Counted from the stretch's first letter, positions 14,842 to 24,714 are shown. The stretch: DNA of 28,588 nt from an uncultured Clostridia bacterium (GCA_910586575.1 CAJUJQ010000026.1:1-28588); one strand, 5' to 3'. Notes: generated from the letters alone by a model not told the origin. Numbers and translations are program-made.

Positions 14842-17800
14842 TCACTGCAAGATATTGCGATGGAAGCCCATCAGAATCTGCGCGATTTCCGCACGGGAAG
14901 CGGTACCGGTCGGGTCGAGACGGTTGCCGGACTTACCGGAAATGATACCCGCGCTGACTGCCCAGCTGACCGCGTTCTGTGCCCAGCCGGAGGTGCCTGC
15001 GCCGTCCGTAAACGCCGCCAGGGAGGCAGCGCCGCCCGCCTTTGCGGGAGCCTTGGTCTGGGTGTAACGGTACAGGATTGCCGCAACCTGCTCACGGGTA
15101 ACGGGATCGTTCGGGCCGAAGCTGCCGCTGCCGTAGCCATCCATATAACCCTGGGTAGCCGCCCAGCTGACCGCGCCTGCATACCATTCGTTCGCCGCAA
15201 CATCCGGGAAGGTCCTGCTGCCGCTGCCGGAAGCGCCTTCCATGTTGTACAGGATCTGCGCCATCATGCCGCGGGTCATGTTCGTATTCGGGGAGAACAT
15301 GCCGCCGTTGCCGCTCATCAGGTTGTTCTGGCTGACATAATCAACCGCCGCGCTGAACCAGTCGCTGCCGCTGACATCGCCGAAGCGTGCTGCCTGCTGC
15401 ACCGGTGCGGCTTCAGGCTCTTCTTCAACAGCCTTGAAGGTAACGTCAACCGTCACGTCGGAATCAGGCATAATGAAGGTATACTCGTTTTCGTCACGTT
15501 CAGTGACAGAAACCTCTCTGCCCTTCTTGTCAAGGACCTCTACTTCATCAACCTCATAGCCGTCGTCCGGATTAACCTTGATGGTCACGCGGTCGCCTTC
15601 GTCAGCCTTGGTCGGGGAGATCGAAACCTTGCCGTGAGCGGTAGAAGAGATATCCTTCACATTCAGCCTGGTGGAATCCTTGCCGCCGGTCCAGACACCG
15701 TGGCTGGCGCCGCCGCTGCTGCTGGAACCGCCGGACGGAGGCGGGGCAGGCTGTCCGCAAACAACATTTACCTTCACTGCGTCCTTGCCGTCTGCGCTGG
15801 TCGCCAGCATCAGCTCAACGTTCTTGCTAACGTCAACCGGCATCCAGTAGACATAGTAAGTACCGGTTTCATCGGTGACAAAATCACTGACATCTGCGCG
15901 TTCGTAGGTCTCGCCGCCGTCAATCGATACGTAAATCTGACCTTCCGTCAAGTCGTCGCCGCCCACTGTTACCCGAATCGGAACTGGTACCCATTCGTGC
16001 GTACCTGCGCCGGGACGGTAGTAAGATTTCAGTGCAGCGCTATTGCTCAGCTCAAAGGAAACCGTATACTCGTTTGCGTCATCAACATCCTTGCGAACTG
16101 CCGTGGGCGCTTTGTAAGCATCCTTATTCGGGTCGTCGATTGCATCCAGCTTGCCGGATTCAACCACTGCCTTATTAATGATTGTCAGAACAGCGGTCGC
16201 GGTGCCAAAATAATCACCCTCGTTATAAGTCGCGGTGATTGTATGTGTGCCGACCGCGCTTTCCTTTTGAGCGGGACTATACGTAAAGCCATTGGAAGAA
16301 CCCTTCCAGGTTGCTGCCAGCTCGTGGTCATCGCCGTCATAAACGAATGTCTTGGACTCAAAGACAATTTCGTCCGAAATGTCCGTCTTGCCGACGGCTT
16401 CCAGCGTGATAACAATATTGAACGAGGTATAGTTCCTGGAGGTGACCGGAACGGTAATCGTAGACACTGTACCAGCCGCCTGCGGGGTGAATGTTACGGT
16501 CATCTTGTTGTTTGCAATGGACGCGTCAATCGCCATCTTGCTGCTGCCGGTAGTCGCTACAGCAGGATTGCCAAATACTGCGCCCTTGATACCGCTGATA
16601 TATGCCGAAAGGTCAATTTCCTTCGTCTGGTTTCCGGTTACCTTGGTCTTGTCCGGAATCAGCAGCGTATTGGCAATATCCGTGCCGGGAATCGGGTTAA
16701 CCGTCAGGGTGCCCGGAACGATTACAGCCGCGTAATTCTTGTTCCCAACAACACCGCCGACCGGATATTCGCCTGCATCCGGATTAGACGGGGCTGCTGC
16801 TCCGAAATCAAGATCATCACCCTCTACAAGCTCATCCGATGTCGCTGTAAATGTCGGAACAGGATCGCCATAATTCATAGATTCAGTGCTTACTTGTACA
16901 GTAATCGGCTTCGGCAGTACGGTAATGGTAACCGTCTGCTTGCCTTCGGCATACTTGCCGTCTACTGCTTCCGCAGTGACTGTCAGGATAGCAATACCCG
17001 CTCCTGCAATCTCCACTTCTCCATCGTTGTTGATGACAATCACTTCATCGTTGCTGGAAGTCCAGGCCAGCTCACCGCCGTCCTCAACATCCTGCTCTGC
17101 GCCTTCTTCATCAAAGGTAGTAACATTGGTACCCAGAATGGACGCAGGATCGCCATAAGTCATTACCGGAGTAACGTCTGTAATCTCGATATTCTGCGGA
17201 GCAAGATCGGTAACCGTCAGCAGGAATGTACCGGATTTCTCCGTGGTAACATAATTTTCGTTATCCGACTGGCTGTATGTCCAAGTCAGCTCATAAGGCT
17301 CCTCCGCAACATCCAGCTTTGCGATTTCTGCCGGGGTCATTTCCTTGCCGCTCTTGTCGGTGAAGGTAAGCTCGCCCTCAATTTCGTCATCGCCAACCGC
17401 GTTTACAATAGCCGCTGCAATCTCCTCAAGCTCATAGCCCTCCCGGATTGCAATGCTTTCGCGGTTCAGGGTGACGATGTAATCCGCCGGGATAATATTT
17501 GCCTTTGCGGTAAATGCACCGTCATTTTCCAATGTGTAATTCTCGCCAAACGTTCCGGTCAGCGATACAGTACCAGCGACATCCTTGCCGTCGCCAGCAT
17601 TCGTATCCAAGAAATTGGCATCAGCTGTAAATGCAGCCTCTGTACCATCTGCCAGTACAACACTGGTAACAACCGCCGCAGTTACGCCGTCATAAGTCTT
17701 GTCCGCAACCTTGACAGACTTAATCGCAATTTCCGCCTTGCTGATATCTACAGTATAGCTACCGGAAAGCGGAAGAAGCGTATAATTCTTCTGTGCAGCG

Positions 17801-18291
17801 CCAGTCAGCGCGGCAGTGACAGCAACATCCTGCGGGCCTGCGTTCTTGCTGGCCGCAACGCCGGTCAGCTTAACGTCAACGTCGTCACCTTCAACCTTGC
17901 CAACAAGCGCGCCTGTAACGTCAACATTGGTTGTACCGTCGTAAGTCTTCGGGCCAACGCTTGTAATGCTGACCGATACGTCCTTGGGCGTAATTGCAAA
18001 TGCATCCGCAGAGGTATTCCATGTACCCAGATGCGTACCTGTATCAACAGTGACCTTTGCAGTGTAGGAAGCAACGTCCTTCACATCAGCCTTGTCAACC
18101 GGGTTGCCATCCTTGAAATACTGTACCTTAATCTGGTCGTCAGTGAATTCAACCCTTGTATCAGTCTTTTCATCCTTAACAGCAACATCCGCAATGCTGA
18201 CAAATTCATGGCTGGCACCATCATATACAGCCGTGGAAGCTGTAACAGTCGGGAACGCAGTGAATACAAGCGTTCTGCGGTCTGTAACCTC
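14842..18291 (-). pseudogene. C-terminal part of frameshifted SLH surface protein (YDG/MBG/Ig-like repeats, three SLH domains)
   Basis: 1,149 codons in frame from 18291 to the stop. In order: a YDG-type repeat beginning TASTAVYDGASHEF; two more (SVGPKTYDGTTNVDVTG, KVADKTYDGVTAAVVTS); a bacterial Ig-like region (ELAWTSSNDEVIVINNDGEV); an MBG-like domain (STESMNYGDPVPTFTATSDE); further repeats; a GGSSSSGG linker; a repeat ending EYTFIMPDSDVTVDVTF; and three SLH domains at the very end (FGDVSGSDWFSAAVDYVSQN, FPDVAANEWYAGAVSWA, WAQNAVSWAVSAGIISG). SLH domains bind secondary cell-wall polymers, so this is the wall anchor. No start codon with a ribosome-binding site is seen near the break. It is the continuation of the gene starting at 19786, out of frame by one base. 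Confidence 0.82.
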
Positions 18292-19786
18292 AGAACGTCC
18301 CGACAGCCTTCGCCGAGCCAACTTTTGCACGGGCTGTGATTGTATATGTTCCGGTCTTTGCATTCTCAGCCACCGAAAGGGTATTTCCATTGATTGAAAT
18401 GCCAGCGGGCAATGTATCCCACACGTACTCTGCCGGATTATCAAACTGATCCGTAAGTGTAACCGTAACCGTTGTGGACGAACCCTGTGCAATCGGAGAA
18501 CCTTCGACTACAATAGTACCATCCTTGCTCGCGCTCGCGCCCTGGTGGGTAAGTGTCAGGGCAGCGGATTCAGTAACACCCGAATATGTGCCAGAGAACT
18601 CATATGTACCCGCCGGGGCTGCGTTACCAAATGTAATCACACCTGTTGTTGCATCGATATCGGGTACAGTCGTGTCCAAGCTATCCACGCTGAGAGTCCT
18701 TACAACGCCTTTGCTCCAGGTTATACCACCGGTAATTGCATCGCCAAACTGGTCAAGCGCAGTTGCCTGAGCTGTCTTTTTGATAGCCGTATCGTTGCGG
18801 CCGCTAACCTCAACCGTCGCAGGATCAATCTTGACGGATGCAAGCGCAGGCGCGGCGCGGGTAACCGTAATAGTGACCTGTGCTCTTTTGCTGCTGTCGC
18901 TGGCATCCTCAACTGTTACGGTAATGGTGCCTTCCGGAGACTCCTTCGGAATCGTCACCGTAGTCGAATTGAGGGCTGCGTCAGTTGTGCCCTTATCGAA
19001 TGTCCATTTCAGGCATTCACTGTTGGGAGCAATTGCTTCACCCTCTGTATCAACGGCACTCAGCGTCAGATTCACTGTCTCATCTGCACCAAGGCTGCCG
19101 TTTACTGTTACAGTTTTACTTGCGTTCCCATCAACTTTCAAGTCAACCGTTGCGACTTCCTGACTATCCCAAGCTGTGAACTCTGCCTTATCTTTCTCCG
19201 CAACTGTAGCCGCATAGCTAATGTTATTTGCAATTTCCTGCGATTTACTCACGTAAAAGAACTGCGCTTGATTCTGCCCGCCAACAAACAAAAGGGCAGA
19301 TGCGCTCGAATTCGCAGCAAAAATTTCTGACGAATGGCCTGCGTCAATCTTAATCGTTGAACGCTTAACATCCGCTGCACTCTTGCCATTGACAAAAGTA
19401 ATCGGAAGATAAAAACAATCCAAGCCATTGCTAATATCCGGAAGTGCGTCCTCGTCTGGATATTCCGGCTGGATACTGCAATCTACTACTGTGTAACCAG
19501 ACGCACTGTATGTTTTATCCGTTCTGGTTACCCGCTTGAAACCATCTAATGGAACAGCATTTCCAAGCGTAATAATTGCAGGATCGTAGCTTAACTGTAA
19601 CTGTATCCCTGTGCATTTAGTTGGAGCTTTCAGATATACAACAGCCTGATACTGTCCATTTGTTTTTTCCAATCTCAGATTCATTGTCAAATTGCCGTCC
19701 GCTGCACCAGCTGTAACGACCAGCATACTGCACATCATTGCAAGGACAAGTAACAGAGATAAAATACGTTTTGCCTTTCTCAACAA
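18290..19786 (-). CDS. N-terminal part of frameshifted surface protein: signal peptide, cohesin-like domain, Ig-like repeats
   Basis: 498 residues from a TTG start (AAAGGAG 7 bases upstream) to a TGA at 18290-18292. A signal peptide (RILSLLLVLAMMCSMLVVTA, then AGAADG) leads into a roughly 150-residue domain with QAVVYLKAPTKCTGIQLQLS and YDPAIITLGNAV, which resembles cohesin/cellulose-binding beta-sandwiches. Ig-like/Big repeats follow (VTITVTRAAPALASVKIDPA, DQFGDAITGGITWSKG, LTDQFDNPAEYVWDTLPAGI). Dropping one base near 18292 turns TTC-TGA into TTC-GAG and joins the frame that runs to 14842; total span 4,945 nt = 1,648 codons plus one base. It follows the dockerin gene by 13 bp, and both use TTG starts. 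Confidence 0.85.
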   Translation of the reverse strand: MLRKAKRILSLLLVLAMMCSMLVVTAGAADGNLTMNLRLEKTNGQYQAVVYLKAPTKCTGIQLQLSYDPAIITLGNAVPLDGFKRVTRTDKTYSASGYTVVDCSIQPEYPDEDALPDISNGLDCFYLPITFVNGKSAADVKRSTIKIDAGHSSEIFAANSSASALLFVGGQNQAQFFYVSKSQEIANNISYAATVAEKDKAEFTAWDSQEVATVDLKVDGNASKTVTVNGSLGADETVNLTLSAVDTEGEAIAPNSECLKWTFDKGTTDAALNSTTVTIPKESPEGTITVTVEDASDSSKRAQVTITVTRAAPALASVKIDPATVEVSGRNDTAIKKTAQATALDQFGDAITGGITWSKGVVRTLSVDSLDTTVPDIDATTGVITFGNAAPAGTYEFSGTYSGVTESAALTLTHQGASASKDGTIVVEGSPIAQGSSTTVTVTLTDQFDNPAEYVWDTLPAGISINGNTLSVAENAKTGTYTITARAKVGSAKAVGTF

Positions 19787-19799
19787 TTTTGCACTCCTT

Positions 19800-20657
19800 T
19801 TATGTCACCGAAAAGGTCATATTATTCCCCGTATTGCGGTCATATGAACTGATAAGGGTTGACAAGTCCAGCATATTGATAACACCATCTCTATTAAAGT
19901 CCGCATTCACGATATAACTCTGCGTTTTGTCGTAGGCGTCAATAAGCTTGGAAATATCCACCATGTTGATTACTGTATCCCCATCAACATCGCCAGCCCC
20001 TTTTTCGAACTGTGAAATGTATTGCGTTATATCCGCTCCCGGAGAATAATTTTTGATTACCAAAGGCAAATATCCCGGTCGGGAAATCGTAATCGTCAAA
20101 CCAGTACCGTCAATCTGTGCATTCAGTGTGCCATCCGCATTAGCCGTGGCGCTGCTAATCGGTGTACCACCCGAACTTGCCCAAGAGAAAGTGATGTCGC
20201 TTGCATTCTTATCTCCAACATCCAAGACTGGAATTGTAACAGAAACAAGCGTCCCTTTACCTTCAATATAGCCAATGACAATAGGGCTGCTCACACCTGT
20301 TCCAAAATTGCCGCCAAGCAAAACCACACTGTCCGGTGTCCAGCTCGGTTTGACAGTGAACGTAAGCGTATTGCCCTCAGCCCGCTGCTGGTCGATATAA
20401 ACCAGGGTACTGGGATCAATCACGTAGTCATTATCATTGAGCGTTCCTTTTGCAACCATCAGCACATATTCGTTTCCAGCGGTGATGGTAAACCCACTGC
20501 CACCCGTCACAGAAACAGTATAATAAGTTTCCCCGTTGGACGTTGTAGGTTCATACTTTGTGCTGACCTTTGTCCCAGCCTGAACCGCCCCGGCGCTGGT
20601 ACACAGCATAGCGCCAACGATTGCCCCGGCAGCCAACCGCCTAATCATTTTCTTCAA
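19800..20657 (-). CDS. Secreted dockerin-domain protein
   Basis: A 285-residue exported protein. I place the start at the TTG at 20657 because AAGGAGGG lies 8 bases upstream; it gives MKKMIRRLAAGAIVGAMLCT, a normal signal peptide ending near VQA. An ATG three codons later (20648) is the alternative, with poor spacing. The body is beta-rich (TYYTVSVTGGSGFTITAGNE; SVTIPVLDVGDKNASDITFS). The C-terminus carries a type I dockerin made of two calcium-binding repeats (GDVDGDTVINMVDISKLIDA and ADFNRDGVINMLDLSTLISS). Dockerins bind cohesins; the next gene, 13 bp downstream, has a cohesin-like domain and SLH anchors, so the two may form a small wall-bound complex. The function of the body is unknown. 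Confidence 0.87.
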   Translation of the reverse strand: MKKMIRRLAAGAIVGAMLCTSAGAVQAGTKVSTKYEPTTSNGETYYTVSVTGGSGFTITAGNEYVLMVAKGTLNDNDYVIDPSTLVYIDQQRAEGNTLTFTVKPSWTPDSVVLLGGNFGTGVSSPIVIGYIEGKGTLVSVTIPVLDVGDKNASDITFSWASSGGTPISSATANADGTLNAQIDGTGLTITISRPGYLPLVIKNYSPGADITQYISQFEKGAGDVDGDTVINMVDISKLIDAYDKTQSYIVNADFNRDGVINMLDLSTLISSYDRNTGNNMTFSVT

Positions 20658-20868
20658 AAGCTTTTCCCTCCTTTTTTCTTGAACTTTCGCCGGAACGTCT
20701 CCCCCGGCTTTTTGCTGCATACCCCGCAGCCCTTCCTCCCGCCGCGCCCGGCGCTATAGGCAAACGCGCCCCGGCTGCATCAGGAAAAAGCCACACAGTT
20801 TCGCGCCCAGAAAATGCCATCCACGTCCCCCTTTTTCAGGAATTTGTTTCAAGGGAGTGTTTGCGTAT

Positions 20869-20950
20869 CCCCGCCCCAGCGGCGCAGCCGCTGGGGCGGG
20901 GGGCTTTCCGCCACACCCGATACAACAGGCAAATCACAGGAAAGCCCCCC
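20869..20950. promoter_or_regulatory. Structured leader with competing hairpins
   Basis: A perfect 15-bp hairpin with a 3-nt loop (20869-20883 with 20887-20901) overlaps by 4 nt a second 12-bp helix, GGGGGGCTTTCC (20898-20909) with GGAAAGCCCCCC (20939-20950). The two cannot form fully together. On the minus strand the region would be in the 5' leader of the dockerin operon. No T-run follows either hairpin, so the structure is not a plain terminator. The 20721-21265 gap has no gene I can support. Confidence 0.5.
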
Positions 20951-21004
20951 GCGCTCGGCCTGAAAATGCACAGGAAATCCCTGCGGATATTCGTGTACAG
21001 GATT

Positions 21005-21033
21005 ATTCTATCACGCTTTCCATGCAACTGCAA
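21005..21033 (-). promoter_or_regulatory. Promoter of the dockerin/SLH operon
   Basis: On the minus strand TTGCAG (21028-21033), 17-bp spacer, TAGAAT (21005-21010). It predicts a leader of about 340 nt containing the competing hairpins at 20869-20950. Confidence 0.45.
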
Positions 21034-21164
21034 CTCTTTTTTTCAAAATCTCCCCCAATCGGAAAAAATTTGTCAATTCGACAAAGCGCACGCCCTGCTA
21101 TATGCCCTCGGTGAGCAGGACGCACAGACAACGGTTTTTTTCGCAGGGAATCGCGTGAAAGGGC

Positions 21165-21193
21165 TTGAAGACTTGGCAAACATGTGTTATAAT
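21165..21193 (+). promoter_or_regulatory. Promoter of the transglutaminase-like gene
   Basis: TTGAAG (21165-21170), 17-bp spacer, TATAAT (21188-21193), 73 bp before the ATG. Confidence 0.65.
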
Positions 21194-21265
21194 CTTACTA
21201 TTATCAAAATTTTGCTGTGCAAATGCGCCCGTACCCCATGTGCGTTTGCCACGAAGGAGGAACCC

Positions 21266-23038
21266 ATGAAGTCTAAAGTTACTGCCTTGTGCCTGGCCTT
21301 CCTGCTTGCGGCACAACTGTGCATCCCCGCCTCCGCCGCCGAAGCTGCCGACGGGGATGGATTGCTTTCTGTGCCCGCAGGGGAACAGATACCCGCTGCG
21401 GCCGATGATGCTTTGACCCCAGATACGGAAGATTTACCCATCGTGGAGCCACCCGAAGCCCCCGCGCCGGAACCCACGGATACCCCCGCCGCTCCCGAGA
21501 CAAGCGCACCTGTCTCCCCGAACGACCCGGACGAGCTTGTCACCATACGGGTAGAACCGAAGCCCGGTGAGCCCGGCCTGTTCCAGGACGGCGCATTCTC
21601 CGGCCCCCAGTCCATCCCCGGCGAAGTCGAACTGATGGCGGATTATCAGGAACTCAAGGCTTACGTCAAAAGCGAACTTGAAAGGCAATCTCCAACCATT
21701 TCGATTGCAAGTTTTCGTCTACCCGTAAGCGAACTTAGCACATTCTACTTTGGTCTTATAAATGACAATCCAGATCTTTTTTATGTAATATCTGGTTATT
21801 CCGAATCTTCATCCAGTGGATTTGTGACAAGTATTACCCCTCGATATGCTGCCTTTGACAATCTTGAACAGGCGAAGAAGGACTTTGCTGCCGAAACCGA
21901 GTTAGCCTTGAAGTCAATCGAGGGTATTTCAGACCCTCTGGAGCAGGTTCTCACCCTTCATGACTATCTGACACTGCACTGTGCATACGCAAATGACACA
22001 AACGCTGCGTATGTTCACAGCGCTTATGGCGCACTGGTAAATGGCAATCCAGTTTGTCAGGGGTACGCGCTGGCATTCAAGCACCTGCTGAATCAAATAA
22101 ATATAAACTGCATCCTTGTTAACGGAGCAAAAGCGATGAACCACGTTTGGAATGCTGTTGAGTTGAACGGTGCCTGGTATCACATTGACGTTACCTGGGA
22201 TGATCCCAAATTCAATAACCATGGCGATATGGAAGGGTACAGCGGCCATGAATATTTTCTCTGTTCCAATACTAAAATGAGCAGCGAGGGAGCGGATGGG
22301 CATTATGGCTGGGATGAATCTCTTGTACCCAATTGGGGCACTATGTATGACAGCGGCTGGCTGTTTAACGATACTGAGTTCCCAGTCCACTGCCGCAGCG
22401 GAAAATACTACTATATCGACGGCAGTGCCGGTTATAGCCATCATACCATTTATGAAACAAACACCCTGCATACAACTTCAGGTATCTCCGTAGCGTCCAT
22501 TACCAGCGCCCCCCATTGTGGATTCCAATGGTATGACAATGCCCTATATTTTATTCCAAATAACAGTAACTCACAAACGAACCTGCTTGCACTTGACCTC
22601 GACAATAAAAAAAGAATACAGCTTGAGCCGTTCTCCAGGACAGGCAGCGAGGATGTTGGCTTAAAATTCAAAGATAGCAAAATTATTCCATACCGTTCGT
22701 CCAATCATTCCGCAGGCTCCTGCCCTGAGCTTGCCAGCCTTTCTTTACTTCCCAGCAACTGGAAAATGATTTCCGATTCTTACGGCATTTCCAATGACGG
22801 AAAAACGCTGTTTTGGGGTTCAAGAGTTCCAAATGCCGGTCAAGCCCTTTGGATTGCAGCCTACAATAACAACCGCATGACATTCGTCGGCAGAGTGATA
22901 GGTACCGGCATCGCGCCGCAGCTTGTCAGCGGGGCCGACCTGATGATGCAGCCCTTTACTTCCAGCGGCACCCCCGGCGCATCCGACACCGTCAAATCCT
23001 TCCTGCTGAATTCCAGCACCTTTGCCCCCGTTGCCTGA
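21266..23038 (+). CDS. Secreted transglutaminase-like domain protein
   Basis: A 590-residue exported protein. Signal peptide 1-25 (ALCLAFLLAAQLCIPASA); then a low-complexity Pro/Ala/Glu-rich linker at about 40-105; then a transglutaminase-like cysteine protease fold with a full triad: Cys264 in NGNPVCQGYAL, His293 in AMNHVWNAVEL and Asp308 in YHIDVTWDDP. The C-terminal 250 residues are beta-rich (SSNDGKT-like and YNNNRMTF segments) and may be a propeller-type or binding domain. GAAGGAGG precedes the ATG at 21266. Such proteins cleave or cross-link peptide bonds, probably in the wall or in secreted substrates; the substrate is not evident. A subtilisin-family protease follows 69 bp downstream. 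Confidence 0.87.
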   Translation: MKSKVTALCLAFLLAAQLCIPASAAEAADGDGLLSVPAGEQIPAAADDALTPDTEDLPIVEPPEAPAPEPTDTPAAPETSAPVSPNDPDELVTIRVEPKPGEPGLFQDGAFSGPQSIPGEVELMADYQELKAYVKSELERQSPTISIASFRLPVSELSTFYFGLINDNPDLFYVISGYSESSSSGFVTSITPRYAAFDNLEQAKKDFAAETELALKSIEGISDPLEQVLTLHDYLTLHCAYANDTNAAYVHSAYGALVNGNPVCQGYALAFKHLLNQININCILVNGAKAMNHVWNAVELNGAWYHIDVTWDDPKFNNHGDMEGYSGHEYFLCSNTKMSSEGADGHYGWDESLVPNWGTMYDSGWLFNDTEFPVHCRSGKYYYIDGSAGYSHHTIYETNTLHTTSGISVASITSAPHCGFQWYDNALYFIPNNSNSQTNLLALDLDNKKRIQLEPFSRTGSEDVGLKFKDSKIIPYRSSNHSAGSCPELASLSLLPSNWKMISDSYGISNDGKTLFWGSRVPNAGQALWIAAYNNNRMTFVGRVIGTGIAPQLVSGADLMMQPFTSSGTPGASDTVKSFLLNSSTFAPVA

Positions 23039-23057
23039 CAACCTTACAACTTCAAAG

Positions 23058-23085
23058 AAAGGCTTCCGCTTCTGCGGAAGCCTTT
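23058..23085 (+). terminator. Hairpin between transglutaminase-like and protease genes
   Basis: AAAGGCTTCCGC/GCGGAAGCCTTT, perfect stem. Only three T residues follow, so it is a weak or partial terminator, possibly letting some transcripts run into the protease gene. Confidence 0.5.
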
Positions 23086-23107
23086 GTATAAAGGAGCCAT
23101 TCTCCCT

Positions 23108-24526
23108 ATGAAACAAAGATTCACCGCCCTGCTATTAGCATTATTGTTCCCGCTGCTGCTCCAACTGGGCGCACCCGCAGCCGCATGGGACGGCGAGGAA
23201 AATTATCCCGGACCGTCCTCAGCGCCTGACGCCCCTTATGACGGCTATCTTTTCTGCCTGAAGGAAGATACTGCCGTGCTGTATTCCCTGCCGGACAGCA
23301 TTGAGCCGATTTCCCCGGAAGCAGGCATTTATAAAGCGGATACCCTGGATACAGTCTATGATTTCCTTCCAGAGGCTGCGCTCCGATATGTCGAGCCGGA
23401 CTACATCGTCACCCTGTTTGACAATGCCCCGGCCGAAGAATATCCCTCGCGGTGGGCGCTCGGCTTAATCGGCATGCAATCCGCCTGGGATGCCGGGCTG
23501 GATGGCTCCGGCGTGCGTGTTGGGATCCTGGACTCCGGCGTGCACCGCGAGCATGAGGATTTACAGGACGCCGAGCTCCTTACCGGCTATAATTATCTGG
23601 ACAATAACACCGATACCAGCGACGAATACGGCCACGGCACCTTTATCGCCGGAATCATTGCCGCCCAGCACAACGGCAAAGGCATTGCGGGGTTGGCGCC
23701 GCGCGCTGAAATCGTGCCGCTGAAATGCTTCGGTACCAAAACCAGCCTGACCTCTGTGCTTTCCAGTGCCATCCGCGAAAGTGCGGATAAATTCCACTGT
23801 GATATCCTGAATTTGAGCTTTGGCACCCCAGTCAGCAGCAGGACCATGGAGAACGCTGTTCAATATGCATCGGAAAAAGGCGTCATTATAACCGCCGCCG
23901 TCGGGAATGACGGCAACCAGACACGAAATTATCCTGCGGCTTACGGCTGTGTTATCGGCGTCGGCTCGGTCGATAGCGCTGGGGCCGTCGCGGCGAATTC
24001 CCAGCGAAATGACAGCGTATGGATCACCGCTCCCGGACATAACCTCTATGGGCTTGACGCTGCCGGCACCAGCACGTACAGGGAATGGAGCGGAACCTCC
24101 TTCGCCAGCCCCCATGTTGCCGCCGCCATCGCGCTGCTCCTGCAAAAATACCCCGGCCTGCAATTCGATGAAGTACGCTCCCTCCTCGCCGATACCGCCG
24201 AGGACAAAGGTCCTCCCGGCTATGACACCAGCTACGGAAACGGCCTGCTCTCCATCCCCGGCCTGCTCTCCCCTCCGAATTTCATCCTGAACGGCGACCG
24301 TCTGCGCATCTTCGCCCCTTGCGAAGCCGGGGAAACGATGCTTGCGGCGGTTTACAATCAAGACGGCAAAATGCTCTCCTGCTCCGCGCTGCCAGACGGC
24401 TGCCGGATGAACGGATACTCTACCTGGCTCCTCCCGCTTCCGGAACAGGGCACACAGGTAAAGGTGTTTTTCCTGTCCGATTCCAGACTTGCACCGACCC
24501 GCGCCCCCCTGGCCTGGTCACGCTGA
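23108..24526 (+). CDS. Secreted subtilisin-family (S8) serine protease
   Basis: A 472-residue exported protease. Signal peptide RFTALLLALLFPLLLQL to about residue 26; a pro-region ending YVEPDYIVTL like an I9-type inhibitor domain; the catalytic domain from about 115. The Asp-His-Ser triad is intact: Asp142 (VGILDSGV), His176 (YGHGTFIAG) and Ser331 (GTSFASPHVAAA), with Asn267 (AVGNDG) for the oxyanion hole. About 80 C-terminal residues form a small beta-rich tail with no visible wall anchor. AAGGAG lies 11 bases before the ATG at 23108. It follows the transglutaminase-like gene by 69 bp, so a shared role in processing surface proteins is plausible. Confidence 0.93.
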   Translation: MKQRFTALLLALLFPLLLQLGAPAAAWDGEENYPGPSSAPDAPYDGYLFCLKEDTAVLYSLPDSIEPISPEAGIYKADTLDTVYDFLPEAALRYVEPDYIVTLFDNAPAEEYPSRWALGLIGMQSAWDAGLDGSGVRVGILDSGVHREHEDLQDAELLTGYNYLDNNTDTSDEYGHGTFIAGIIAAQHNGKGIAGLAPRAEIVPLKCFGTKTSLTSVLSSAIRESADKFHCDILNLSFGTPVSSRTMENAVQYASEKGVIITAAVGNDGNQTRNYPAAYGCVIGVGSVDSAGAVAANSQRNDSVWITAPGHNLYGLDAAGTSTYREWSGTSFASPHVAAAIALLLQKYPGLQFDEVRSLLADTAEDKGPPGYDTSYGNGLLSIPGLLSPPNFILNGDRLRIFAPCEAGETMLAAVYNQDGKMLSCSALPDGCRMNGYSTWLLPLPEQGTQVKVFFLSDSRLAPTRAPLAWSR

Positions 24527-24530
24527 ATGA

Positions 24531-24571
24531 GAAACCGCACCGCCCCATTCCCTGCGGGCAGTGCGGTTTTA
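24531..24571 (+). terminator. Terminator of the protease gene
   Basis: AAACCGCAC/GTGCGGTTTT stem with a 20-nt loop, just past the stop. Confidence 0.75.
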
Positions 24572-24685
24572 TCCCATATCCGTTTTTTAAAAGCTGCGGT
24601 TTCCACCCGGCAGGGCCACAGCCCTCCCTATTCCATATCATAGCCGGAAGATATCGTAATCAGGCAGGATATTTTTGCTGCTGGG

Positions 24686-24714
24686 TTAACTTTTCGCTTT
24701 CTTTCCTCTATAAT
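24686..24714 (+). promoter_or_regulatory. Promoter antisense to the small hydrophobic ORF
   Basis: TTAACT (24686-24691), 17-bp spacer, TATAAT (24709-24714) on the plus strand, with no plus-strand gene after it for 700 bp. A transcript starting near 24721 would run antisense into the 3' end of the small ORF at 24766-24891. Confidence 0.5.

Noticed and set aside
18285..18300. Programmed +1 frameshifting (RF2-like) in the SLH gene
   Set aside because: UUC-UGA lacks a slippery Leu/Phe repeat; the tRNA could not re-pair well at +1, and no upstream Shine-Dalgarno-like stimulator is visible.
14605..18339. A 1,244-codon open frame on the plus strand opposite the SLH protein
   Set aside because: It is rich in Cys/Arg/Asn with no domain pattern and lies antisense to a clear repeat/SLH protein; the open frame follows from the codon bias of the real gene.
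20721..21000. Possible c-di-GMP riboswitch before the dockerin gene
   Set aside because: A GGCAAAC and an AAAGCC-like piece are present, but their order and the stems of the known class do not fit.
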